Positions 1 through 8,849 of a DNA stretch of 62,567 nt are shown in pieces. The DNA is taken from contig JANXVF010000132.1 in the NCBI GenBank assembly GCA_025351785.1, positions 1 through 62,567 on the forward strand, in the 5' to 3' direction. Every line of letters starts with the position of its first letter. The first letter of the stretch is position 1. This DNA is from Flavobacterium sp. (GTDB lineage Bacteria; Bacteroidota; Bacteroidia; Flavobacteriales; Flavobacteriaceae). The notes below the pieces were generated by a model. It ran no database searches, was not told where the DNA came from, and saw only the letters and a list, made by a program, of their open reading frames with translations. The translations under genes and the position numbers were made by a program.

Positions 1-33
1 GTTAAGAAAACTAAATTTACTATAAGAAAAAAA

Positions 34-1731
34 TTATTTACTATATTTTCTTTTTCTAAAAAAGGTAAATGCTACACCAAAAATCATTAAAATAATAATT
101 GGAACACCGATAGTTATAACTTGGGTCAAGGTATAATTTTCGATAACTTTTTCTTTGTCTAGCAAGGGCAAGTTAACCTCTTTGCTTCTTATGTTAATAA
201 GTCCGGTATCGTCTAGCAAATAATTGACACAATTCATCATAAATTCTTTGTTGGCATACAACTTATTGGTCCATTTGTCATAGCCAAGTTCCAGCGGTTC
301 GCCAGATTTATCTAATTGATTTTTGATAACATCGCCATCAGAAATAACAATCATTTTCGAATTTTTATCTATTGCTTTAAAATTAGAATCTTTATAAGAC
401 AAAACCCTATTTTGGTAAACAGAATGAAATTTACCTTCCAGCAAAACCGCAACCGGAATATTTCCTGAATTGATAAAATCTTTTTGGGTAGGTCGTTCTT
501 CAACCATTTGTAATTTTACAGGAATAGGAGTGCCAATAGCTTTAGAATAGGGCGAACTTTGTAGTAAAATTGTTTTTTTGATGTCGTTTTTTAAAATTTC
601 TATGGGATTTGAAAATTCAAATTTTATGCCGTCAAGATTACTAACAATAGGATTGGTTTTCGATTTATCTGTAGTTTCAAAAGGATAAATCAAAGGCGAG
701 TACAACCAAGGAAATCGCGAATATTGAGTGCCACTACCTTGACTTCCGGTGGCTAAAGCAATAGGAGTTGCCATAATATCCTTAATCAAATCGGGTTTGA
801 TTCGTAATCCGTATTTAAAAAATTGATCATTCAAATTTAAATCTCTCGGATAAGCTAGGCTTGCGCCAGAGGTCATCAAACTGTCCATTTCGATTGTTAC
901 TTGATCTAGCAGCCATAAGGTTTTGCCTCCGTGAATTATATATTGATCTAAAACTTGTTTTTCGGCATCAGAAAAGGCTTCGGTAGGTTTTGCAATTACA
1001 GCCAAATCATATTTCTGAAGTGCTAATAGGGTATTTTGCGGACTTTTTGTAACCGAGTCTAACGTAAAAGGACCTATATAATAATTCTCGCGAACCGATT
1101 TTAAAAAGTCGGCAATTTGAAAATCTTGAAGCTCGCCATTTCCTTTTAGTATCGCAATTTTCTTTTCTTTATCTTTAGATACGGTATTAAAACCGTTTGC
1201 AAACGCATACTCAAGGTGTTGCACCGAGCTCACAACTTTTGCTGCAGTACTAGCACCCATCATATTTTTTAATAAGGGTACTTTTGTTTTTTTGGAACCA
1301 TACGATATTACTGCCCAAGGAAAAACAACTTCTTGCGTTTGCATTCCTTTCTCGTCTACAGTTACATTTATAGGTGTCAAACCACGATCTAAAAACTGTT
1401 GCATTATTTTGTCGCGACCATCTTCTTTTTCTAACGGGTTTATAAACTGAAAAATTATATTTCCGTTGTAGGCCTTAAATTCTTCGAGTAGTTGTTGAGT
1501 TTCTGATTGAAGTTTTTTGAATTCGCCTGGAAAATTTCCTTCTAAATAAACATCAACATATATAGGTTGTTTAATATTTTTTATAATGTTTAACGAAGTC
1601 TGCGATAAAGTATATCGTTTATCTGCTGTTAAATCAAATCGTTTAAAGATAAAATGACCCGCTAAATTTAGAATAACTAAAATAGCAAGGGTTGAAAAAA
1701 GCGATTTCAAAATATGTTTTTTAGTTTTCAT
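34..1731 (-). CDS. gldG: GldG, gliding-motility ABC transporter auxiliary protein
   Basis: This 565-aa protein has an N-terminal membrane segment (about residues 9-29), a long periplasmic region and a C-terminal membrane segment (about 537-558) followed by a basic tail. That is the layout of GldG, which works with GldF and the ATPase GldA in Bacteroidota gliding and is linked to the type IX secretion lifestyle. Length matches the family. Its ATG overlaps the gldF stop codon (ATGA), so the two are translationally coupled. gldA is not in the window; in this family it usually lies elsewhere. The exact transported substrate is not known. Confidence 0.93.
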   Translation of the reverse strand: MKTKKHILKSLFSTLAILVILNLAGHFIFKRFDLTADKRYTLSQTSLNIIKNIKQPIYVDVYLEGNFPGEFKKLQSETQQLLEEFKAYNGNIIFQFINPLEKEDGRDKIMQQFLDRGLTPINVTVDEKGMQTQEVVFPWAVISYGSKKTKVPLLKNMMGASTAAKVVSSVQHLEYAFANGFNTVSKDKEKKIAILKGNGELQDFQIADFLKSVRENYYIGPFTLDSVTKSPQNTLLALQKYDLAVIAKPTEAFSDAEKQVLDQYIIHGGKTLWLLDQVTIEMDSLMTSGASLAYPRDLNLNDQFFKYGLRIKPDLIKDIMATPIALATGSQGSGTQYSRFPWLYSPLIYPFETTDKSKTNPIVSNLDGIKFEFSNPIEILKNDIKKTILLQSSPYSKAIGTPIPVKLQMVEERPTQKDFINSGNIPVAVLLEGKFHSVYQNRVLSYKDSNFKAIDKNSKMIVISDGDVIKNQLDKSGEPLELGYDKWTNKLYANKEFMMNCVNYLLDDTGLINIRSKEVNLPLLDKEKVIENYTLTQVITIGVPIIILMIFGVAFTFFRKRKYSK

Positions 1732-2456
1732 TGTAATTTTAAAACTTTTAGTTTGTAAACAGTCATAGCTAAAAATAAAATAGTAATGCTAGCAAAATAT
1801 AGTACATCTCGAGTATCGATTACGCCTCGACTCATACTTTTAAAATGAAAATCCATGCCAAGAAAAGCCACCACATCTTCAAAATTTTTAAAAAAACTTG
1901 CAATTCCTTGAAATCCAAAATAGAATATAAAACAAAGAAAAACCGAAATTATAAATGCAACTATTTGATTTTCTGAAATAGTAGAGGTAAAAATTCCGAT
2001 AGCTGTATATCCTGCAATTAAAAAAAGCAATCCAAAATAGGAACCCATTGTGCTTCCAAGATCTATATTACCTTGGGGCAATCCTAAACTCGAAATTACT
2101 TTTACATAAATTAATGTTGGTATAATTGCAATAATAATCAAAACAAAAGCACCTAAAAATTTCCCACATACAATTTGCCAAATACTTAAAGGCTTGGTGA
2201 GTAAAAGTTCAATAGTTCCTTGTTTTTTTTCGTCAGAAAAACTTCGCATGGTAACTGCTGGAATAAGAAAAATTAAAATCCAAGGAGCAATGGTAAAAAA
2301 CGGAGTTAAATCGGCAAAGCCACTATTCAAAATATTAAAATCGCCTTCAAAAACCCAAAGAAAAAGCCCGTTTAAAATAAGAAAAATTGCAATTACTAAA
2401 TATCCTATTGGGGAGCCAAAAAAGGATTTTATTTCTCGTATAAGTATTGATTTCAT
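1728..2456 (-). CDS. gldF: GldF, gliding-motility ABC transporter permease
   Basis: This 242-aa ABC-2 type permease has about six membrane helices (near residues 17-38, 50-68, 97-120, 138-158, 165-186 and 217-237). After helix 2 comes a cytoplasmic loop with SDEKKQGTIELLLTKP, the typical ABC-2 coupling segment (about 74-89). With GldG directly downstream and overlapping by 4 nt, this is the GldF component of the gliding ABC transporter of the inner membrane. The start ATG is well placed, and only 41 nt separate it from the upstream gene on the same strand. Confidence 0.93.
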   Translation of the reverse strand: MKSILIREIKSFFGSPIGYLVIAIFLILNGLFLWVFEGDFNILNSGFADLTPFFTIAPWILIFLIPAVTMRSFSDEKKQGTIELLLTKPLSIWQIVCGKFLGAFVLIIIAIIPTLIYVKVISSLGLPQGNIDLGSTMGSYFGLLFLIAGYTAIGIFTSTISENQIVAFIISVFLCFIFYFGFQGIASFFKNFEDVVAFLGMDFHFKSMSRGVIDTRDVLYFASITILFLAMTVYKLKVLKLQ

Positions 2457-2497
2457 GATTGTAAATTCTTAAATAATAATGTATAATTCTGTTTTTA

Positions 2498-2794
2498 TTA
2501 AACTAACGATACCAGTTTATCAACACTCCAAGCTTCTGGTTTGTCGTTAAATAATTTCTTGGTAAAGGTCCAAACCTCGTCAAAAAGAGCTGATTTTCTG
2601 TAATTTTCTAAATCTAATTCTGTTTCCCAATGACTGTAGGTAAAAAACACACTCGGATTATTTTTATCTTGGTAAAGCTCTAACAGTCTGTTGCCAGTTG
2701 AATTTTTTATATGATTTTTCATCAATTCAAAATTTTCTAAAAAGGTTGGAATGTTTTTTTCGTGAAAAGATAATTTAACAATTCTGATGAGCAT
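2498..2794 (-). CDS. antibiotic biosynthesis monooxygenase-like small protein
   Basis: A 98-aa dimeric alpha/beta-barrel type protein. The chosen start is the ATG of MLIRIVKLSF, where the first beta strand of the ABM fold begins; nine further in-frame codons upstream look non-coding. Typical features are the helix with FLENFELMKNHIKNSTG, the strand with LLELYQDKNNPSVFFTYSHWET, and the terminal segment EAWSVDKL. Family members act as heme-degrading or quinol monooxygenases, or as cofactor-free oxygenases; the substrate cannot be told from sequence. It lies just upstream of gldF on the same strand. Confidence 0.75.
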   Translation of the reverse strand: MLIRIVKLSFHEKNIPTFLENFELMKNHIKNSTGNRLLELYQDKNNPSVFFTYSHWETELDLENYRKSALFDEVWTFTKKLFNDKPEAWSVDKLVSLV

Positions 2795-2933
2795 AAAGTT
2801 ATTTTTTTTTGAAATATACAATTAGAATTATAATATATCCTAAAAATTTTAGTGTGAAATAATTAATATTAAAGTTTTTAATTTTAATTTTCACAAAGAT
2901 AACAAAGTAGTTTTTATTGAAAATATAAATAAA

Positions 2934-2941
2934 TACATTTG
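2934..2941 (+). promoter_or_regulatory. Bacteroidota -7 box, membrane-protein operon
   Basis: TACATTTG matches the TAnnTTTG consensus and ends 15 nt before the ATG at 2957. A T-rich stretch about 19 nt upstream (2910-2919) is a weak -33 candidate. Confidence 0.5.
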
Positions 2942-2956
2942 TAAAAAATAAAACAA

Positions 2957-3427
2957 ATGAACGATGCACATTTACATTTATTAGTAAATCACTTTCCTAT
3001 ATTAGGAACAATTTTTGGGTTTGGAATTCTACTTGCAGGGATTATTCTTAAAAACAATACATTAAAAAATACAGGGTACATAATTTTTATTATAACAGCA
3101 ATTTTTGGTTTTTTATCAATGTATACAGCCGATGGCGCAGAGGAAATTGTAGAAGATATGCCAAATATTGGTCATCAAATTATTCATGAACATGAGGAAA
3201 TTGCAGATAAATTGGCACTTTTACTTTATGTTTTAGGTTCAGTCTCTATAATAGGATTATATTTAAATTTTAAAAATCATTCAAAAGCAAAGATAGTTTC
3301 TGTTATCGCCTTGATAATTTCGGTTGCAGGAGTTGTTATAGCGCAACAAGTTGGAACTTCAGGAGGAGAAATTCGTCATACAGAAATCAGAAAATCTCCT
3401 TTAGAAAACAAATCTTTAGAGAAATAA
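2957..3427 (+). CDS. DUF2231-like four-helix membrane protein
   Basis: A 156-aa integral membrane protein with four predicted helices (about residues 12-30, 37-55, 84-102 and 110-130). Histidines sit at the N-terminus (HLHLLVNHFP), in the central loop (HQIIHEHEE) and near the C-terminus (GGEIRHTEI). This arrangement resembles Bacteroidota DUF2231-like proteins and suggests heme or metal binding, but no function is established. It starts the plus-strand run; 48 nt separate it from the esterase gene. Confidence 0.72.
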   Translation: MNDAHLHLLVNHFPILGTIFGFGILLAGIILKNNTLKNTGYIIFIITAIFGFLSMYTADGAEEIVEDMPNIGHQIIHEHEEIADKLALLLYVLGSVSIIGLYLNFKNHSKAKIVSVIALIISVAGVVIAQQVGTSGGEIRHTEIRKSPLENKSLEK

Positions 3428-3475
3428 AACATAAACTATTTGAAGTAATCAAAATCGTTTATCCATTTAATTATT

Positions 3476-4612
3476 ATGGAAGAAAATACCAGCAATGATG
3501 ATATAGTTATTAATGAAATCATTGAGCCACAATTAAATATAATTTTAACAACAGACGAAGATGATGATCGTCCTGTTTTTATTTCTGGTAATTTTAATAA
3601 TTGGGCAACTCAGGATACTACTTTTTTGATGGAAAAAGTAGAGACTGGTTTGTATCATTTTAAATTTAAACATGATTTTAAATATCCAAGTGAGTTATTA
3701 TATAAATTCACACGAGGCGATTGGAGTGAAGTTGAAATTGATAAATTCGGAAATCGAACCGAAAATAGAGTTACCAATCAAAAAAACGGAATAAAAAAAG
3801 AACATGTTTCAAGATGGCGAAAAAACTGGTTACCGTTTAAATCTAATTTTCTTCCGATTGTAAAATTAATATCCGAAGAATTTGAAATCCCACAGCTCAA
3901 TAAAACCCGAAGAGTTTGGGGATTATTGCCCTTTGATTATGAAAAATCTTCCGAAAACTACCCTGTTTTGTATTTGCAAGATGCTCAAAATTTATTTAAT
4001 GAAAATGCGAAATATGGCAATTGGGAAATAGATAAAAAACTAGCCGTTATGGCAGAGTATAATATCGGAAAAATTATTATAATAGCAGTAGAACATGCAG
4101 AAAAAGATAGGGTTAAAGAGTATAATGTAGGAAATACAGTTTTAGGAAATGGTCAGGGTAAAAAGTATATTCGTTTTTTAACAGACACCTTAAAACCGTT
4201 TGTAGACGAAAATTTTAGAACAAAACCCGAAAGAGAATTTACAGGCATCGGAGGAAGCTCTATGGGAGGATTAGTAAGTATTTTTTCGGGAATTATGTAT
4301 CCCGAAGTTTTTGGAAAATTAATGATATTTTCGCCTTCGCTTTGGGTTGTCCCAAAAGTAAAACTTTCACTTCTTGATATGGATGAACCTCAAAATACAC
4401 GAATTTATTTATATGCTGGCGGTAACGAAAGCGAAACCATGGTTGATCATATTAAAAATTTTAAAAAGCGATTGTTAAAAAAAGAGGGTTTTGACGATGA
4501 AATGAAAATCAAATTAAGCATTAACATCAAAGGAAAACATAACGAAATTTACTGGAGTGATGAATTTCCAAAAGCAATAGAATGGTTATTTTTTAGCACA
4601 AAAGACAATTAA
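3476..4612 (+). CDS. esterase with N-terminal carbohydrate-binding-like domain
   Basis: A 378-aa two-domain protein. Residues about 14-95 look like an immunoglobulin-like E-set/CBM48 domain (ISGNFNNWA and a later FTRGDWSEVE strand). Residues about 125-375 form an alpha/beta hydrolase of the esterase D/ferroyl-esterase type, with nucleophile Ser262 in GSSMGG and a candidate catalytic His in KGKHNEIYW near the C-terminus. No signal peptide is visible, so it is probably cytoplasmic, which is unusual for this architecture. Only 15 nt separate it from the aminopeptidase gene. Likely substrates are sugar or amino-acyl esters, which is inference. Confidence 0.83.
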   Translation: MEENTSNDDIVINEIIEPQLNIILTTDEDDDRPVFISGNFNNWATQDTTFLMEKVETGLYHFKFKHDFKYPSELLYKFTRGDWSEVEIDKFGNRTENRVTNQKNGIKKEHVSRWRKNWLPFKSNFLPIVKLISEEFEIPQLNKTRRVWGLLPFDYEKSSENYPVLYLQDAQNLFNENAKYGNWEIDKKLAVMAEYNIGKIIIIAVEHAEKDRVKEYNVGNTVLGNGQGKKYIRFLTDTLKPFVDENFRTKPEREFTGIGGSSMGGLVSIFSGIMYPEVFGKLMIFSPSLWVVPKVKLSLLDMDEPQNTRIYLYAGGNESETMVDHIKNFKKRLLKKEGFDDEMKIKLSINIKGKHNEIYWSDEFPKAIEWLFFSTKDN

Positions 4613-4627
4613 AGCATTATAAAATTC

Positions 4628-6049
4628 ATGAAAATAAAATATATTCAAAATTTAAATAATTTTACAGGAACCATAATAATTCCTGTTTTTGAAACCAATA
4701 TAAAAAGTATAGTTCCTATTGAATATCACGGATGTTCAGTATATTCTCAAGTTTTTTACGGTAAAAAAGATACCCATTATCTTGTCGAAAAATATGATTG
4801 TACCCATATTTTTATTGGTTTAGGAAAATCGATAGATTACAAATCTTTAAAAACAATTTTCAGACGCACCTCGTCAAAATTTAAAGATAATTTTTCAACT
4901 AATGTTGCCATAAATATTCCAGACGAGTATGATTCAAATCAAGTAGAAGCCATGTTTTCTGGTCTTTATTTGGGAACTTATGATTTAGGTCATTTTAAGA
5001 AAAAAGTATTGCATCATTTTTTAGATCAAGAATTTGAACTTCAAGTTCTATCAAAAAATAATTTTGAAAATACTATTGTCAGAGCTTTAAAAATTGCAAA
5101 ATCGCAGTTAGAAGTTTTTAGTTTGGTCGATTTACCTTCAAATGTTGTAACACCACAATATTTGGCAAATTGGACAATTGAAGCCGGAAAAAAATATAAT
5201 TTTGATGTCGAAGTTTTCGGAAGACAAAAATCAGAAGAAGTTGGATTGCATGCTTTTTTAGCTGTTGGAAAAGGAAGCGAACGCGAGCCACAATTTATAA
5301 TTATGGATTATAATCCCGAAAATGCAAAAAACCATATTGGTTTGGTAGGTAAGGGTATTACATTTGATACAGGAGGACTAAATATTAAAACGGCAGGAAT
5401 GGTTCACATGAAGTGTGATATGGCTGGTGGTGCGGCAGTTTTAGGAGCAATGCAACTAATAGCAGATTTAAAGTTACAAACTCGAGTTACAGCTATAGTT
5501 CCTGCTTGTGAAAATGCAGTCGATTCTAAATCGTTTTTGCCAAGCGATGTAATTTCATCTTATCATGGGAGTTCAATAGAAATAATTGATACTGATGCTG
5601 AGGGAAGATTAATTTTAGCCGACGGATTATCTTATTTAATCAAAAATTACAAACCACAAACTGTTGTTGATATTGCAACTTTAACAGGAAGTAGTGTTGC
5701 TACTTTAGGTTATGAATGTGCTGCTTTGTTTACAAACAATGACGAAATTTTAAAAGCATTACAAAACTCTGGAGATGCTACTGGGGAACGTTTATGGCAA
5801 TTGCCACTTTGGGATTGCTATAAATCTGATATTGAAAGTGACATTGCAGCTGTAAAAAATTATTCAGGAAAACCAATTGCTGGAGCAATTTCGGCAGCAA
5901 AATTTTTAGAATATTTTACAGACAATCACTCATCTTGGGCTCATTTAGATATTGCTGGTGTAGCTTTTGTAGACGATGAATTTGCAAAAACCAAACATGC
6001 AACTGCTTTTGGAGTACACTTAATCACTAATTTTATCGAAAACCTGTAA
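4628..6049 (+). CDS. M17 family leucyl aminopeptidase-like metallopeptidase
   Basis: A 473-aa M17 peptidase. The two-metal site is complete: Lys242 and Asp247 in GKGITFDTGG, Asp264 in MKCDMAGG, and Asp323 and Glu325 in DTDAEGRL. The catalytic Lys254 and Arg327 are also present. The N-terminal domain (1-150) is divergent from PepA, as expected for a specialised branch. It should remove N-terminal residues from peptides in the cytoplasm. It lies 3 nt ahead of an ATP-grasp ligase, so it may process or recycle the ligase's amide or peptide product (inference). Confidence 0.9.
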   Translation: MKIKYIQNLNNFTGTIIIPVFETNIKSIVPIEYHGCSVYSQVFYGKKDTHYLVEKYDCTHIFIGLGKSIDYKSLKTIFRRTSSKFKDNFSTNVAINIPDEYDSNQVEAMFSGLYLGTYDLGHFKKKVLHHFLDQEFELQVLSKNNFENTIVRALKIAKSQLEVFSLVDLPSNVVTPQYLANWTIEAGKKYNFDVEVFGRQKSEEVGLHAFLAVGKGSEREPQFIIMDYNPENAKNHIGLVGKGITFDTGGLNIKTAGMVHMKCDMAGGAAVLGAMQLIADLKLQTRVTAIVPACENAVDSKSFLPSDVISSYHGSSIEIIDTDAEGRLILADGLSYLIKNYKPQTVVDIATLTGSSVATLGYECAALFTNNDEILKALQNSGDATGERLWQLPLWDCYKSDIESDIAAVKNYSGKPIAGAISAAKFLEYFTDNHSSWAHLDIAGVAFVDDEFAKTKHATAFGVHLITNFIENL

Positions 6050-6052
6050 AAC

Positions 6053-7270
6053 ATGGAAAATAATAGTAAGAATTTTATTTGTATATCAAATTATTTTAAA
6101 GGAAACGATTTTTTGATTAATTTAAAAAAGCAAGGAAACAGAGTCTATCTGATAACTTCAGAAAAGTTAAGAGAAAAACCTTGGGCATTTGAATATATTG
6201 ATGAAATATTTTTTATGCCGGGTCAAGATATCGATTGGAACTTAGAGGATTTACTTGTTGGAGTTTCTAACCTAATGCGTCATAAAAAAATTGATGCCAT
6301 AGTTGCTCTAGATGATTTTGATGTAGAAAAAGCTACTTATTTACGCGAAAATTTAAGAATTGACGGAATGGGACAATCCACCGGACGTTATTTTCGAGAT
6401 AAGCTAGCAATGCGAATTAGAGCAAAAAGTTGTGGCATTTCAAACCCTGAGTTTTGTTCTTTGTTCAACGATCATGACATCAATACATTTGCCGATACTA
6501 TTGCAGCTCCTTGGGTTTTAAAACCAAGATCTGAGGCTTCAGCGGCAGGAATTATAAAAGTTTATGACAAAGAAACACTTTGGAATCATATAACTGAGCT
6601 AGGAAATAATCGTTTTAAATATTTATTAGAGCAGTTTCGTCCGGGCGATGTTTTTCATTGTGATAGTTTAATTTTTGAGGGTAAAATTCTTTTTAGTTTA
6701 ACCTCTCAATATTTAGCAACTCCGATGGAAATTTCTCAAAGCGGTGGCATTTTTAGAAGTGCAAATATTGCATACAACTCTCAAGATGATAAAGAAATAA
6801 AACGTGTCAATGAGCAAATTATAAAAGGTTTCGGATTAAAACATGGTGCCTCTCATGCTGAATTTATTAAATGCAATGAAGATGGTAAAATATATTTTCT
6901 AGAAACAGCATCTCGAGTAGGAGGTGCGCATTTGGCCGAAATGGTTCATGCCGCCTCCGATATAAATTTATGGGAACAATGGGCAGTTATAGAAGATGCT
7001 TTAGTGAAACAAAAAAAATATAAACTTCCCAAAATAAAAAAAGATTTTGCTGGAATAGTGTTAACATTATCAAAGTTTCAACATCCAGATTTAAGCAATT
7101 TTAATGATGAGGAAATTTGTTTCAGAGTTCCATTAGATTATCATGCGGGACTCATAGTAGCAAGCAAAAGGCACGATCGTGTTAGAGAACTTTTAGATCT
7201 TTATGCAGCACGTTTTACAAACGATTTTGCAACTTCGGCTGTACAAGATAAAGTTAAAAAATTACATTAA
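6053..7270 (+). CDS. ATP-grasp domain carboxylate-amine ligase-like protein
   Basis: A 405-aa ATP-grasp enzyme. The N-terminal Rossmann-like domain (about 1-105) precedes GRYFRDKLAM. The ATP-binding subdomain has Lys157 in VLKPRSEASAAGI and the adenine-contacting LLEQF. The metal-binding segment is Glu284 in ETASRVGGAH. These enzymes join a carboxylate to an amine through an acyl-phosphate. The substrate is unknown; neighbouring aminopeptidase and esterase genes point to peptide or amino-acid conjugate chemistry. The stop codon TAA is followed at once, in the same frame, by the next ORF. Confidence 0.87.
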   Translation: MENNSKNFICISNYFKGNDFLINLKKQGNRVYLITSEKLREKPWAFEYIDEIFFMPGQDIDWNLEDLLVGVSNLMRHKKIDAIVALDDFDVEKATYLRENLRIDGMGQSTGRYFRDKLAMRIRAKSCGISNPEFCSLFNDHDINTFADTIAAPWVLKPRSEASAAGIIKVYDKETLWNHITELGNNRFKYLLEQFRPGDVFHCDSLIFEGKILFSLTSQYLATPMEISQSGGIFRSANIAYNSQDDKEIKRVNEQIIKGFGLKHGASHAEFIKCNEDGKIYFLETASRVGGAHLAEMVHAASDINLWEQWAVIEDALVKQKKYKLPKIKKDFAGIVLTLSKFQHPDLSNFNDEEICFRVPLDYHAGLIVASKRHDRVRELLDLYAARFTNDFATSAVQDKVKKLH

Positions 7271-7816
7271 TTGATTTCAAAATTTAACAAAAACAACTTT
7301 CATAACTACACGTTTTGTGTTTGGAATCAAGTTGATTTAGACGAGATTAAAAATTTAAAAATTAGTTTTAAAAGCAAATCGGGAAGTGCTTATATTATAA
7401 CTAAAAATGGAGTTTTTAGAATTTCAAATCATTGGGGTAGAGTTGCTAATTGCCGATGGAAATTACAATCTTCGACAAATTATAAAAATCAAAATACGGT
7501 TATTGGCTTTGCTAACTGGAATGATTTTTATCAAATAGATGATACCTCAAAACTATATTTTATTAAAGTAAATTTTGATGAAAAGTCAGTTGACTATTTG
7601 CATAAAGACTCTAATCTATATGATCAAAAAGCTATTGTAAGAACTGCTATTGAAACATCAAAAATTATTAAAATCATAACAGTTTTACTCAAGGAAACCT
7701 CCTGGGCAAAACATTTAGTATTCCAAGATTTTGATCAATTTCAGAAAGAAATAATTAATGAATTAATTTATACTGATAAAACTTTTATTGAAATTAAAAG
7801 AAAATTTTTACAATAA
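7271..7816 (+). CDS. hypothetical protein, in-frame downstream of ATP-grasp gene
   Basis: An ORF of 181 codons with coding-like composition and no recognised family. It contains no internal methionine codon at all, so it must start at TTG (7271), start at another non-ATG codon, or be made by readthrough of the preceding TAA, with which it is in frame. The N-terminal half has a strand-rich pattern with conserved-looking aromatics (GVFRISNHWGRVANCRW, GFANWNDFYQ); the C-terminal half is helical and basic. Its last 9 nt overlap the convergent glycosyltransferase gene. It probably works with the ATP-grasp protein (inference). Confidence 0.68.
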   Translation: MISKFNKNNFHNYTFCVWNQVDLDEIKNLKISFKSKSGSAYIITKNGVFRISNHWGRVANCRWKLQSSTNYKNQNTVIGFANWNDFYQIDDTSKLYFIKVNFDEKSVDYLHKDSNLYDQKAIVRTAIETSKIIKIITVLLKETSWAKHLVFQDFDQFQKEIINELIYTDKTFIEIKRKFLQ

Positions 7817-8725
7817 ACTAATTTTTTTTTTAGAAAATTGAGTAATTCTAACTTTTAATTCAAATAAGATTAATTTAATCAACAACTTATAATTTCTTGT
7901 TTTAAAATTTAATGTTATTTCAAAATGAATTCTTTTTAAAAGTGCTTTGTTTTCGCTTTTTGTGGCATTTAGTTTGTATGCTTTTTGTAAAATTAAATAG
8001 GATGAATTGTTTATCTTAAATGATTTTTTAGAATTTTTAATGTGAAAATCTCTTCCTAAAGAGTCAAGAAGCATTCGTTTTTTTATTAAAAAGGCATCTA
8101 CATATTCAAAATCATAATCTCTGGCAATACGAATCCAAATATCCAAATCTTCGTAAGCTAAATTTTCATCATAACCGTTTAGCGATTTTAAAACAGATGT
8201 TTTATATAGCGCACTTACCGAACATAAGGCGGTATCACCAGATAAAATATCATGATAAATGTTTCCATTTTTTATTATTTTGGTAGTTTTACCAAATACG
8301 TCTACAGGAAAATAATGAGAAATAAAAGTACCATTTTCAGATATAATCCATGCGTTTCCATATACAACTGCAAGATTACTATTTTTTGATTTTATAAAAG
8401 CCTCAATTTGAAGTTCGATGCAACATTCAAACAAAACGTCATCTGCGGCCAAATCTAAAATGTATTTACCTTTTGCAATACGCAATGCTTTGTTGAATGA
8501 TTTTGTATTTCCTAGGTTTATTTCATTTTTGATAAAGAGATGTTTCGGATAAATTTTAAGCCAATTTTCAATTATATTTACAGAATCGTCATCGCTAAAA
8601 TCGTCAACAATTATGAGTTCAATATTTTCATATTTTTGATTTATAACAGAATCTAAACTTTCAACAACATATTTTGCATGATTAAAACACAAACAAATAA
8701 TAGTTACTAGAGGTTTATTTTCCAT
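7808..8725 (-). CDS. glycosyltransferase family 2 (GT-A)
   Basis: A 305-aa GT2 enzyme. The N-terminal nucleotide-binding strand reads VTIICLCFNHAKYV with IELIIVDDFSDDDS, and the metal-binding acidic motif is in DLAADDV (about residue 96). NGYDENLAYEDLDIWIR is the usual acceptor-side ED motif. The C-terminal 60 residues are basic and hydrophobic, suggesting peripheral membrane attachment. It belongs to the surface-glycan gene group but is transcribed away from the DUF6056 gene. Donor and acceptor sugars are unknown. Confidence 0.87.
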   Translation of the reverse strand: MENKPLVTIICLCFNHAKYVVESLDSVINQKYENIELIIVDDFSDDDSVNIIENWLKIYPKHLFIKNEINLGNTKSFNKALRIAKGKYILDLAADDVLFECCIELQIEAFIKSKNSNLAVVYGNAWIISENGTFISHYFPVDVFGKTTKIIKNGNIYHDILSGDTALCSVSALYKTSVLKSLNGYDENLAYEDLDIWIRIARDYDFEYVDAFLIKKRMLLDSLGRDFHIKNSKKSFKINNSSYLILQKAYKLNATKSENKALLKRIHFEITLNFKTRNYKLLIKLILFELKVRITQFSKKKISLL

Positions 8726-8849
8726 ACAATTGGTGAAATATTTTTATATTTGATACGAAAATAAGCATTAGTAAATGATTGGACAATGCAAATCGATAAA
8801 TTGTTTTATATGGGTTTTAGGTATATAAAATAAATTCTATAACTATAAT

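Noticed and set aside
2194..2472. 92-codon plus-strand ORF inside gldF
   Set aside because: It is fully antisense to a conserved ABC permease and has no family features, so it is a shadow.
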